Shown here piece by piece: positions 44,590-56,300 of a stretch of DNA of 64,000 bases (the stretch's first letter is position 1; every line of letters starts with the position of its first letter). Under the pieces are notes generated by a model that was not told where the DNA came from, searched no databases, and was given only the letters and a program-made list of their open reading frames with translations. The DNA comes from Panulirus ornatus (lineage: Eukaryota > Arthropoda > Malacostraca > Decapoda > Palinuridae): assembly GCF_036320965.1 (NCBI RefSeq), contig NC_092231.1, positions 31,914,755 to 31,978,754 of the forward strand. Reading direction: 5' to 3'. Made by a program: the position numbers and the translations under genes.

Positions 44590-45947
44590 GACCACGATGG
44601 TACGACCATTGAACATGACGGTACGACCATTGAAGCATGACGGTACTACCATTGAACATGACGGTACGACCATTGAAGCATGACGGTACGACCATTGAAC
44701 ATGACGGTACGACCATTGAAGCATGACGGTACGACCATTGAAGCATGACGGTACGACCATTGAGCATGACGGTACGACCATTGAACATGGCGGTACGACC
44801 ATTGAAGCATGACGGTACGACCATTGAAGCATGACTGTACGACCATTGAAGCATGACGGTACGACCATTGAACATGTCGGTACGACCATTGAAGCATGAC
44901 GGTACGACCATTGAACATGACGGTACGACTATTGAACATGACGGTACGACCATTGAACATGACGGTACGACCATTGAAGCATGACGGTGCGACCATTGAA
45001 CATGACGGTACGACCATTGAACATGACGGTACGACCATTGAACATGACGGTACGACCATTGAGCATAACGGTATGACCATTGAAGCATGACGGTACGACC
45101 ATTGAGCATAACGGTATGACCATTGAGCATGACGGTACGACCATTGAAGCATGACGGTACGACCATTGAGCATGACGGTACGACCATTGAGCATGACGAT
45201 ACGACCTTTGAAGCATGACGATACGACCATTGAAGCATGACGGTGCGACCATTGAACATGACGGTACGACCATTGAGCATGACGGTACGACCATTGAACA
45301 TGACGGTACGACCATTGAACATGACGGTACGACCATTGAAGCATGACGGTACGACCATTGAAGCATGACGGTACGACCATTGAAGCATGACGGTACGACC
45401 ATTGAGCATGACGGTACGACCATTGAAGCATGACGGTACGACCATTGAAGCATGACGGTACGACCATTGAAGCATGACGGTACGACCATTGAGCATGACG
45501 GTACGACCATTGAGCATGACGATACGACCTTTGAAGCATGACGATACGACCATTGAAGCATGACGGTGCGACCATTGAACATGACGGTACGACCATTGAG
45601 CATGACGGTACGACCATTGAACATGACGGTACGACCATTGAGCATGACGGTACGACCATTGAGCATGACGGTATGACCATTGAACATGACGGTACGACCA
45701 TTGAAGCATGACGGTACGACCATTGAAGCATGACGGTACGACCATTGAAGCATGACGGTACGACCATTGAAGCATGACGGTGCGACCATTGAACATGACG
45801 GTACGACCATTGAGCATGACGGTACGACCATTGAACATGACGGTACGACCATTGAACATGACGGTACGACCATTGAACAAGACGATACGACCATTGAAGC
45901 ATGACGGTACGACCATTGAGCATGACGGTACGACCATTGAACATAAC
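44590..45947. repeat. 21/22-bp satellite, about 63 copies
   Basis: Units alternate between cattgaacatgacggtacg+acc (21 bp), cattgagcatg forms (21 bp) and cattgaagcatg forms (22 bp). Mixed lengths produce frame-hopping open frames on the - strand. The ACGGTACG core is shared with the 18-bp array at 36672-38343. A C-run follows at about 45981-45994. Confidence 0.97.
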
Positions 45948-46112
45948 AGGACAGCCACTGAGTGAGACAGTGTGACCTTCACCCCCCCCCCCCCTAACGT
46001 TAAGGGTCAGGTCAAAACATTTGAAGGCTGTCATCTTGCCTGTATTCTGTTATGTTATACTTTCTTATGGCACGATACTGCCACTGTCTTGCACTGACCA
46101 CAGACTTCTGAT

Positions 46113-46114
<2 letters not shown>

Positions 46115-46179
<65 letters not shown>
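46115..46179. repeat. (TA)n microsatellite
   Basis: TA run ending at the 5' truncation of RTE copy E. Confidence 0.99.
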
Positions 46180-46183
<4 letters not shown>

Positions 46184-47430
46184 TCATTTATGCGAAAGGT
46201 GGATGGTGGGTAGATTAGAAAGGGTAGTGAGTGGAAACATGAAGAAGTAAAGTTGATAATGTAAGAGAAAAGAGAGACATTTGAGCGATACTTAATGGGG
46301 AAGGAATGCATATGATTGGGAGACGTTTAAGAGAAAGCGGCAAGAGGTGAAGAGGAAGGTGCAGGGTTTGAAAATATTGCAAACGAAAGTTGAGGTTTGC
46401 GATTATCAGTAAACTTTAGGGAAAATAAGATATTTTGGAAAGAGATTATTAATGTATAAGAAACACAAGAGAACAAATATGAATATCGGTGAAGGGGGCA
46501 AAAGGTGAAGCTCTAACAGGTAGTGATGAAGTGAGGAGGAAATGGAGTGAGTATTTTGAAAGGTTTGTTGAATGTGTTTTATGATAGAGTGGCAGCTGTA
46601 GGGTGTTTTGGTGGTCTGCAAGGTGAGATAGTCAGGGAGAATGGATTGATGAAGAGAGAGATGAAATACGGCAAAGCAGTGGGAGTGGATGGTATTGCAG
46701 TTGAATATATTAAGAAAGGGGGTGACTGTGTTGTTGACTGGTTATTTAGGATTTTCGATGTATATACGGATCATGGTGAGGTGCCTAAGAATAGGCGGAA
46801 TGCATGTATATTGCTATTTCATAAAGAAGGGGATAAAGGTGAGTGTTAAAACTACAGAGGCAAAAGTTAATTGAATGTAGTGGGAGGGTATTGATTGAGA
46901 GGGTGAAGGCATGTACAGAGCATCAGATTGGGGAAGAGCAGTGTGGTTTCAGAAGTGGTAGAGGATGTATGGATCAGGTGTTTGCTTTGAAGAATGTATG
47001 TGAGAAATGCTTAGAAAAGCAAATGGATTTGTATGTAGCATTTATGGATCTGGAGAAGGCATATGATAGGGTTGATAGAGATGTTCTATGGAAGGTATTA
47101 AGAGTATATGGTGTAGGAAGCTGGTCTGAGGCAGGGATGTGTGATGTCCCCATGGTTCGTTCATCTGGCAAGTATGCAGTCTGTTGTGGATGAGAGGGCC
47201 TGGGAACTGAGTCAAATGTTGTTTGCTGATGATACAGCACTGGTGGCTGATTCGAATAAGAAACTGCAGAAGTTTGTGACTGAGTTTGGAAGAGTTTGTG
47301 AAAGCAAGGTTGAGGGTTGTTAGATATTTGAGGGTGGACGTGACAGCGAATGGAACCATTGTAACGGAAGTGAATCATAGGGTGGGGAAGGAGCGAAGGT
47401 TCTGGGAGCGTTGAAGAATGTGTGGGAGGA
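46180..47430 (+). pseudogene. RTE-like LINE fragment, linker to mid-RT, decayed (copy E)
   Basis: Starts in the basic linker after the endonuclease (ggatggtgggtagattag, 46200) and continues through the VDGIAVEYIKKGGDCVVDWL block (about 46686-46745). Next come EEQCGFRSGRGCMDQ (about 46935-46980), motif A VAFMDLEKAYDRVD (about 47037-47078), a short remnant of motif B, and motif C MLFADDTALVADS (about 47217-47255). It stops near 47430 after RVLGALKNVW-like sequence, lacking the C-terminus and 3' tail. Multiple frame changes (near 46620, 46849 and 47140) and a deletion removing most of motif B mark it as an old copy. Confidence 0.88.
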
Positions 47431-48253
47431 AAACGCTACCATTGCAGATGGAGTTCAGCGATATCAATAAAGTGTTGGTAGAGGGTAACGCGAGATGCTC
47501 CAGGACTTGCAAGCGACAGACGAAGAGGCGTCGTGTTCAACAGAGGTAAGCCAGGGAGTGTATCCCGCGTCTCCAATGTGCGTACTGTGTATTACATGTA
47601 AAATGTAAGATCGTGAATTTCTCATGGAAAACGTAGCCAATCGAGCGTTTTCTTGATCACAATCGTGTTCACCGGCCCAGAATCCACTGAGGGAAACACA
47701 CTTCATCTACGAAACAGAAGATGATTCAAAATTTGTTGATCATTGTTATGTAACGCTGCCCCGGCCGGTTGTAACGCTCCTGTGTATCCTCTTGTAACGT
47801 TCCTGTGTAACTCCTGTAACGTTCTGTTACGACGGAATGTACACATCACATAGGAACCCTTCCGTGGCAGGTGGGAGGGAGCAGCCAATCATCGACCCGC
47901 CTGAGCCTCAGGAAGGATAGTAACGTCTGCGCACTGAGCCACACATCAGTTGCTCTCACGTTTCATTCTTTGGCCGAGATGGCTGCCTTCCTTTTTACCA
48001 TCTCCCCTCACGTGGGTTGCTGGCTTGCAGTCCACAAACATACTGTCTCATCATCTCACACATAACATATCACGTAACTAAAACCACTCGGTCCTCGTAA
48101 CTCTAGATTTACCTGTGGTGAGCGCTACGCGCCAGCCCTGCTGCCTTATGGTAAACTCTCGTTGTAAAAACTCGTAACAACACTTTACTTTTATGTGAAA
48201 GGATTTGAACTGAAGTATTTTCTGTTACTAAACCTATCTATATTTCATTAATC

Positions 48254-48257
<4 letters not shown>
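47431..48257. other. Unique spacer, no gene recognised
   Basis: Small open frames of 60-80 codons occur on both strands. A repeated taacg(c/t)tcctgtgta motif is seen near 47775-47815. No domain, splice pair or RNA gene recognised. Confidence 0.5.

Positions 48258-48326
<69 letters not shown>
48258..48326. repeat. (AT)n microsatellite
   Basis: TA run adjacent to the 5' truncation of RTE copy F. Confidence 0.99.
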
Positions 48327-48332
<6 letters not shown>

Positions 48333-48334
<2 letters not shown>

Positions 48335-48879
48335 GGAAAGATGCAATGAAAATGATTTTGAGTGATCGGGGCCTGAACATACAGGAGGGTGAAAGGCGTG
48401 CAAGGAATAGAGTGAATTGGAACGATGTGGTATACCGGGGTCGACGTGCTGTCAATGGATTGAACCAGGGCATGTGAAGCGTCTGGGGTAAACCATGGAA
48501 AGTTCTGTAGGCCCTGGATGTGGAAAGGGAGCTGTGGTTTCGGTGCATTATACATGACAGCTAGAGACTGAGTGTGAACGAATGTGGCCTTTGTTGTCTT
48601 TTCCTAGCGCTACCTCGCGCTCATGCGGGGGAAGGGGGTTGTCATTTCAAGTGTGGCAGGGTGGCGATGGGAATGAATAAGGGCAGACAGTATGAATTAT
48701 GTACATGTGTATATATGTAAATGTCTGTGTATGTATATATATGTATACGTTGAGATGTATAGGTATGTATAGTTGCATGTGTGGACGTGCATGTATATAC
48801 ATATGTATGTGGGTGGGCTGGGCCATTCTTTCGTCTGTTTCCTTGCGCTACCTAGCTAACGCGAGAGACGGCGACGAAG

Positions 48880-48884
<5 letters not shown>
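48333..48884 (+). mobile_element. 5'-truncated RTE-like LINE, 3' end only (copy F)
   Basis: Begins inside the RWKDxVKKILSDRG block (here RWKDAMKMILSDRG-like). It continues through RARNRVNWNDVVYRGRR and ends VNGLNQGM at about 48475. A full 3' UTR follows with the internal ctagcgctacctcgc motif (about 48604) and the terminal hairpin element gcgctacctagctaacgcgag (48846-48866). (TA)n then follows at 48885. Coding bases are undisturbed over the short stretch present. Confidence 0.92.
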
Positions 48885-48956
<72 letters not shown>

Positions 48957-48977
48957 GTGTGTGTGTGTGTGTGTGTG
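48885..48977. repeat. (TA)n then (GT)n compound microsatellite
   Basis: TA run 48891-48953 followed by GT run 48957-48977, directly after the 3' end of copy F. Confidence 0.98.
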
Positions 48978-48989
48978 GAATGCTCGTGG

Positions 48990-49870
48990 TTGGTGGAGTC
49001 AGTGAGCGTTCTGAGCTTGTGTCTTGTGTGGTTCGCAGGCTTGTTGTGTTTGTTGTTGGGAAGGTGGATGAGCGCGCACATGAGGTATTATGGTCCAGGG
49101 TACAGCCGGTGAATCGCTTGTAGAGGAAAGTAAGGGATTCCTTTTCTTGTCCAAATTTGGTATCGCGAGGTGGTATACGGGGGTTGATTTAGTTACTTAT
49201 TGTGTTGATGCTTGTGATGTGGGAGTGAATGCCACATGTGTGTCTTATAAGATGCTTAGAATAGCTGGTGTTTTTGGTGACTGGAAGGGATTGGCCATTC
49301 AGGGGGACGGGAGGATGGAGGACTGGTTCGTGTCTGTCTGGCTGAAGGATAACCGAAGACTTGTGTGGAGATGCAGAGGTTCTGTTTGGGTGAACCACTG
49401 CCCCACCCACTTGTGTGGGGGATTGAAGAGCCAACCTCTCTCTGGGGAACTCCAATGTAAGGCTTAAAGATTCAAGAGTTGAAGCCCATGTGAGTGGCTG
49501 ACCTGACGGCCACGTCCATGTTGGCCGACCACTGTCCGTCACTGTTGTGGAGGTGGTGTCCAGGTGTCTGTTGTGTGAAGCTGTGTTGGGCGACAGCGTC
49601 AAATGCTCTGTTCCAGCCATCCGGCAGGTGTTGTGTGAGGCCTGTGTGTAGTGTGGTAGTGGCGTGGTTGGGTCTAAAGCCGTGTAGTGTGGCTGGGAGT
49701 GGGATACCAGCCTTGAGTCTGTTGTGGATCAGTTTTGTGAGAGAGAGTTTGAGTACTGAGGATAGCAGAGATGCCGGCCGGCGGTGTGAGGAAGATGCAG
49801 CTGGGTGGCATGGAGGCCCTTCGGAACGGGTACTGCGGTGGCAAGTTTCCGGATGTCTGGGATCTTATTG
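48990..49870 (-). pseudogene. Jockey-like reverse transcriptase relic
   Basis: On the - strand, from right to left: VPVPKGLHATQLHL (about 49835-49795), LSLTKLIHNRLKAGIPLP (about 49755-49700), HGFRPNHATTTLHTGLTQHL (about 49688-49625), then AFDAVAQHSF (about 49605-49575). These correspond to the RT block preceding motif A and motif A itself in jockey-type non-LTR elements. Next come PHKSSVILQPD, HPPVPLNGQSLPVTKN (about 49370-49260) and HSHITSINT (about 49225), matching the region after the catalytic domain. Motifs B and C appear deleted between about 49520 and 49400. A YKRFTGCTLDHNTS-like block (about 49125-49085) fits the family C-terminus. Dead copy with frame changes. Confidence 0.68.
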
Positions 49871-50394
49871 TGGAAAGTATGTTTTAGATGGAATTGGCCA
49901 TGTGGTCGTGCCTCGTTGCGAGTGAGTACTCTGGGGTCTTGATCAAACTGTGACTATGAGCAGGGCTGAAGTGTGGGTCACAGTGGCCTGTGTGTGTAGG
50001 TAGATACGTGTGGTTTGTGAGTGGTTCATGTCTTCTTTAACATGACCGTAGTGCATGTGTCCTTGCTTTGTGTATGCCATGTATGATGTCGGAGTGGAAA
50101 AAATTGAGTAAGGAAAAGGATTTGGTTCTTGCGTATTACAAGGAATTATCTTAATGTAATTAAAGATGAAGATACCAACACGATATTGTCTGATGAAGAA
50201 GTAGCTCTTCATATATCATATGCCAACTAACTTACTATTTAAAATATAGTGATCTTATATATATTGCTCACATTGGTATATGTTAAAAGGAAAGGATTCC
50301 AAATGGTCAATATTCAGTATAGACAATCTCTGAGGCAGCCACACTCTGCAGACAGGTGGGAAATCATTTCCAACTAATACATTGGAAATAGTCA
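49871..50394. other. Unique spacer, no gene recognised
   Basis: No repeat, RNA gene or domain recognised in this stretch. Confidence 0.5.
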
Positions 50395-50910
50395 GCTCTG
50401 GTATACCCTCGTGTCCCACATACAGCGCTGGTATACCCTCGTGTTCCACATACAGCTCTGGTATACCCTCGTGTTCCACATACACCGCTGGTATACCCTC
50501 ATGTTCCACATACAGCGCTGGTATACCCTCATGTTCCACATACACCGCTGGTATACCCTCATGTTCCACATACAGCGCTGGTATACCCTCATGTTCCACA
50601 TACAGCGCTGGTATACCCTCATGTTCCACATACACCGCTGGTATACCCTCATGTTCCACATACACCGCTGGTATACCCTCATGTTCCACATACAGCGCTG
50701 GTATACCCTCATGTTCCACATACACCGCTGGTATACCCTCATGTTCCACATACAGCGCTGGTATACCCTCATGTTCCACATACACCGCTGGTATACCCTC
50801 ATGTTCCACATACACCGCTGGTATACCCTCATGTTCCACATACAGCGCTGGTATACCCTCGTGTTCCACATACAGCGCTGGTATGCCCTCGTGTCCCACA
50901 TACAGAGAGG
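50395..50910. repeat. 30-bp minisatellite, about 17 copies
   Basis: Unit of 30 bp: gctggtataccctcatgttc followed by cacatacagc or cacatacacc. Outer copies carry ctcgtg rather than ctcatg, so the array centre is homogenised and its edges differ. 50911-51189 is unique. Confidence 0.98.
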
Positions 50911-51189
50911 CATATGTACAAATCACATGTCGATTACATGTTTGAGAGAATTACCAAGGTTCAGACCCCTGATGACCTTGACCTGGTTGACGGTGATTGG
51001 CTGGGCTCAAGGTCTGTCAAGGTCATTGAGGTCGTCTGCGTCAAGCCGGTGACGTGACGCCAACCAAATTATCTTGACCACATTCTACCTCACGACTCAA
51101 GTCTTGGGTTCAGCCATGACTGAACATACATGTCTGTCTGGCCACTTCCGAAGTTCATTGTCCCATCACGACTGAAGCTTTAAGTCTCG

Positions 51190-53382
51190 CCATGGTTATT
51201 GTTGTTTATCCTGCCACAGCTATTATTGTTTATCCTGCCACAGCTATAGTTATTTATCCTACCACAGCTATTATTGTTTATCCTGCCACAGCTATAGTTA
51301 TTTATCCTACCACAGCTATAGTTGTTTACCCTGCCACAGCTATAGTTGTTTAACGTGCCACAGCTATTGATGTTTATCCTGCCACAGCTATAGTTATTTA
51401 TCCTACCACAGCTATAGTTGTTTATCCTGCCACAGCTATAGTTGTTTAACGTGCCACAGCTATTGATGTTTATCCTGCCACTGCTATAGTTATTTATCCT
51501 ACCACAGCTATAGTTGTTTATCCTGTTACAGCTATAGTTATTTATCCTACCACAGCTATAGTTGTTTATCCTGCCACAGCTATAGTTGTTTAACGTGCCA
51601 CAGCTATTGATGTTTATCCTGCCACAGCTATAGTTGTTTATCCTACCACAGCTATAGTTGTTTATCCTGCCACAGCTATTGTTTATCCAGCCACAGCTAT
51701 TGTTGTTTATCCTGCCACAGCTATAGTTGTTTACCATGCCACAGCTATAGTTGTTTACCATGCCACAGCTATCGTTGTTTACCCTACCACAGCTATTGTT
51801 GTTTATCCTGCCACAACTATAGTTGTTTATCCTGCCACAGCTATTGTTGTTTATCCTGCCACAGCTATTGTTGTTTATCTTGCCACGGCTATAGTTGTTT
51901 ACCCTGCCGCAGCTATTGTTGTTTATCCTGCCACAACTATAGTTGTTTATCCTGCCACAACTATAATTGTTTATCCTGCCACAGCTATAGTTGTTTATCC
52001 TGCCACAGCTATACTTGTTTATCCCGCCACACCTATTATTGATTTTCCTGCCACAGCTATAGTTGTTTACCCTGCCACAGCTATTGTCGTTTATCTTGCC
52101 ACAACTATAGTTGATTAACCTGCCACGGCTATTGTTGTTTCGCCTACCACAGCTGTTGTTATTTTTCCTGCCACAGCTATAGTTGCATACCCTGCCATAG
52201 CTATTGTTGTTTATCCTGCCACAGCTATTGTTGTTTATCCTGCCAAAGCTATAATTGCTTACCCTGCCACGGCTATTGTTTTTTACCCTGCCACAGCTAT
52301 TGTTGTTTATCCTGCCAAAGCTATAATTGCTTACCCTGCCACGGCTATTGTTGTTTACCCTGCCACAGCTATTGTTGTTTATCCTGAAGCAACTATAGTT
52401 GTTTAACCTGCCAAAGCTATTGTTGTTTATCTTGCCACAGCTGTTGTTGTTTATTCTGCCACAGCTACTGTTGTTTATCCTGCCACAGCTATTGTTGTTT
52501 ATCCTGCCACAGCTGTTGTTGTTTATTCTGCCACAGCTACTGTTGTTTATCATGCCACAGCTATAGTTGTTTATCCTGCCACAGCTATTGTTGTTTATCC
52601 TGCCACAGCTACAGTTGTTTACCCTGCCACAGCTATTGTTGTTTAACCTGCCGTAACCATTGTTGTTTATCCTACCAAAACTATTGTTGTTTATACTGCC
52701 ACATCTAATGTTATTTACCCTGCCAGTTATTTTTGTTTATCCTGCCACAACTATAGTTGTTTTTCCTGCCACAATTATAGTTGTCTGTCCTGCCACAGCT
52801 ATAGCTGTTTTTCCTGTCACAGCAATAGTTCTTTATCCTTCCACAGCTTTAGTTCTTTACCCAGCCATAGTTATAGTTTATCGTGCCACAGCTATAGTTG
52901 TTTACCTTGACACAACTATAGCTGTTTATCCTGCCACAGATGTAGTTGTTTATCCTGCCAAAGCTATAGTTGTTTATCCTGCCACAGCTATAGTTGTTTA
53001 TCCTGCCACAGCTATAGTTGTTTATCCTGCCACAGCTATAGCTGTGTATCCTGCCACAGCTATAGTTGTTTACCTTGCCACAATTATAGTTGTTTATCGT
53101 GCCACAGCTATAGTTGTTTACCTTGCCACAACTATAGTTGTTTATTCTGACACAGCTATAGTTGTTCATTCTGCCACAACTATAGTTGTTTATCCTGCCA
53201 CTGTTGTTGTTTATCCTGCCTTAGCTATAGTTGTTTATTCTGCCACAACTATAGTTGTTTATCCTGCCAGAGCTATAGTTGTTTATCCTGCCACAGCCAT
53301 GGTTGTTTATCCTGCCACAGTCATGGTTGTTTATTCTGCCACAACTATAGTTGTTTATCCTGCCACAGCTATAATAGTTTTT
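51190..53382. repeat. 24-bp satellite, about 91 diverged copies
   Basis: Unit cctgccacagctatagttg followed by tttat (24 bp). Far more diverged than the other arrays, with many transitions and partial units. Asn/Tyr/Ser-rich translations on - (457 codons) and Val/Pro/Ala-rich on + (246 codons) are repeat artefacts. It abuts the 31-bp array with no spacer. Confidence 0.95.
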
Positions 53383-56300
53383 CGTGTTAACTACAAATGA
53401 GGAAAACGACTTGAGTGTTAACTACAAATGAGAAAAACGACTTGAGTGTTAACTACAAATGAGGAAAACGACTTGGGTGTTAACTACAAATGAGAAAAAC
53501 GACTTGAGTGTTAACTACAAATGAGGAAAACGACTTGATGTTAACTACAAATGAGGAAAACGACTTGAGTGTTAACTACAAATGAGGAAAACGACTTGGG
53601 TGTTAACTACAAATGAGGAAAACGACTTGATGTTAACTACAAATGAGAAAAACGACTTGAGTGTTAACTACAAATGAGAAAAACGACTTGAGTGTTAACT
53701 ACAAATGAGGAAAACGACTTGAGTGTTAACTACAAATGAGGAAAACGACTTGAGTGTTAACTACAAATGAGGAAAACGACTTGATGTTAACTACAAATGA
53801 GGAAAACGACTTGATGTTAACTACAAATGAGGAAAACGACTTGAGTGTTAACTACAAATGAGAAAAACGACTTGAGTGTTAACTACAAATGAGGAAAACG
53901 ACTTGAGTGTTAACTACAAATGAGGAAAACGACTTGATGTTAACTACAAATGAGAAAAACGACTTGAGTGTTAACTACAAATGAGGAAAACGACTTGATG
54001 TTAACTACAAATGAGGAAAACGACTTGAGTGTTAACTACAAATGAAGAAAACGACTTGAGTGTTAACTACAAATGAGGAAAACGACTTGGGTGTTAACTA
54101 CAAATGAGGAAAACGACTTGATGTTAACTACAAATGAAGAAAACGACTTGAGTGTTAACTACAAATGAGAAAAACGACTTGAGTGTTAACTACAAATGAG
54201 GAAAACGACTTGATGTTAACTACAAATGAGAAAAACGACTTGAGTGTTAACTACAAATGAAGAAAACGACTTGAGTGTTAACTACAAATGAGGAAAACGA
54301 CTTGGGTGTTAACTACAAATGAGAAAAACGACTTGAGTGTTAACTACAAATGAGGAAAACGACTTGGGTGTTAACTACAAATGAGAAAAACGACTTGAGT
54401 GTTAACTACAAATGAGAAAAACGACTTGAGTGTTACTACAAATGAGAAAAACGACTTGAGTGTTAACTACAAATGAGGAAAACGACTTGATGTTAACTAC
54501 AAATGAGAAAAACGACTTGAGTGTTAACTACAAATGAGGAAAACGACTTGATGTTAACTACAAATGAGGAAAACGACTTGAGTGTTAACTACAAATGAGG
54601 AAAACGACTTGATGTTAACTACAAATGAGGAAAACGACTTGAGTGTTAACTACAAATGAAGAAAACGACTTGAGTGTTAACTACAAATGAGAAAAACGAC
54701 TTGAGTGTTAACTACAAATGAGGAAAACGACTTGATGTTAACTACAAATGAGAAAAACGACTTGAGTGTTAACTACAAATGAGGAAAACGACTTGATGTT
54801 AACTACAAATGAGAAAAACGACTTGAGTGTTAACTACAAATGAGGAAAACGACTTGATGTTAACTACAAATGAGAAAAACGACTTGAGTGTTAACTACAA
54901 ATGAGGAAAACGACTTGATGTTAACTACAAATGAGGAAAACGACTTGAGTGTTAACTACAAATGAGAAAAACGACTTGAGTGTTAACTACAAATGAGGAA
55001 AACGACTTGATGTTAACTACAAATGAGGAAAACGACTTGAGTGTTAACTACAAATGAGGAAAACGACTTGAGTGTTACTACAAATGAGAAAAACGACTTG
55101 AGTGTTAACTACAAATGAGGAAAACGACTTGAGTGTTAACTACAAATGAGGAAAACGACTTGAGTGTTAACTACAAATGAGGAAAACGACTTGAGTGTTA
55201 ACTACAAATGAGGAAAACGACTTGAGTGTTAACTACAAATGAGGAAAACGACTTGAGTGTTAACTACAAATGAAGAAAACGACTTGAGTGTTAACTACAA
55301 ATGAAGAAAACGACTTGAGTGTTAACTACAAATGAGGAAAACGACTTGAGTGTTAACTACAAATGAGGAAAACGACTTGATGTTAACTACAAATGAGGAA
55401 AACGACTTGAGTGTTAACTACAAATGAGGAAAACGACTTGGGTGTTAACTACAAATGAAGAAAACGACTTGAGTGTTAACTACAAATGAAGAAAACGACT
55501 TGAGTGTTAACTACAAATGAGAAAAACGACTTGAGTGTTAACTACAAATGAGGAAAACGACTTGATGTTAACTACAAATGAGAAAAACGACTTGAGTGTT
55601 AACTACAAATGAGAAAAACGACTTGAGTGTTAACTACAAATGAGGAAAACGACTTGATGTTAACTACAAATGAAGAAAACGACTTGAGTGTTACTACAAA
55701 TGAGAAAAACGACTTGAGTGTTAACTACAAATGAGAAAAACGACTTGAGTGTTAACTACAAATGAAGAAAACGACTTGAGTGTTAACTACAAATGAGGAA
55801 AACGACTTGAGTGTTAACTACAAATGAGAAAAACGACTTGAGTGTTAACTACAAATGAGAAAAACGACTTGAGTGTTAACTACAAATGAGGAAAACGACT
55901 TGAGTGTTAACTACAAATGAGAAAAACGACTTGAGTGTTAACTACAAATGAGGAAAACGACTTGAGTGTTAACTACAAATGAGGAAAACGACTTGAGTGT
56001 TAACTACAAATGAAGAAAACGACTTGAGTGTTAACTACAAATGAGGAAAACGACTTGGGTGTTAACTACAAATGAGGAAAACGACTTGAGTGTTAACTAC
56101 AAATGAGAAAAACGACTTGAGTGTTAACTACAAATGAGAAAAACGACTTGAGTGTTAACTACAAATGAGGAAAACGACTTGAGTGTTAACTACAAATGAG
56201 GAAAACGACTTGAGTGTTAACTACAAATGAGAAAAACGACTTGAGTGTTAACTACAAATGAGGAAAACGACTTGAGTGTTAACTACAAATGAGGAAAACG

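Noticed and set aside
27471..48866. tRNA-like or other RNA gene in the recurring gcgctacctcgctaacgc sequence
   Set aside because: It is always at the 3' end of LINE or SINE-like copies, forms only one small hairpin and lacks the cloverleaf and A/B boxes.
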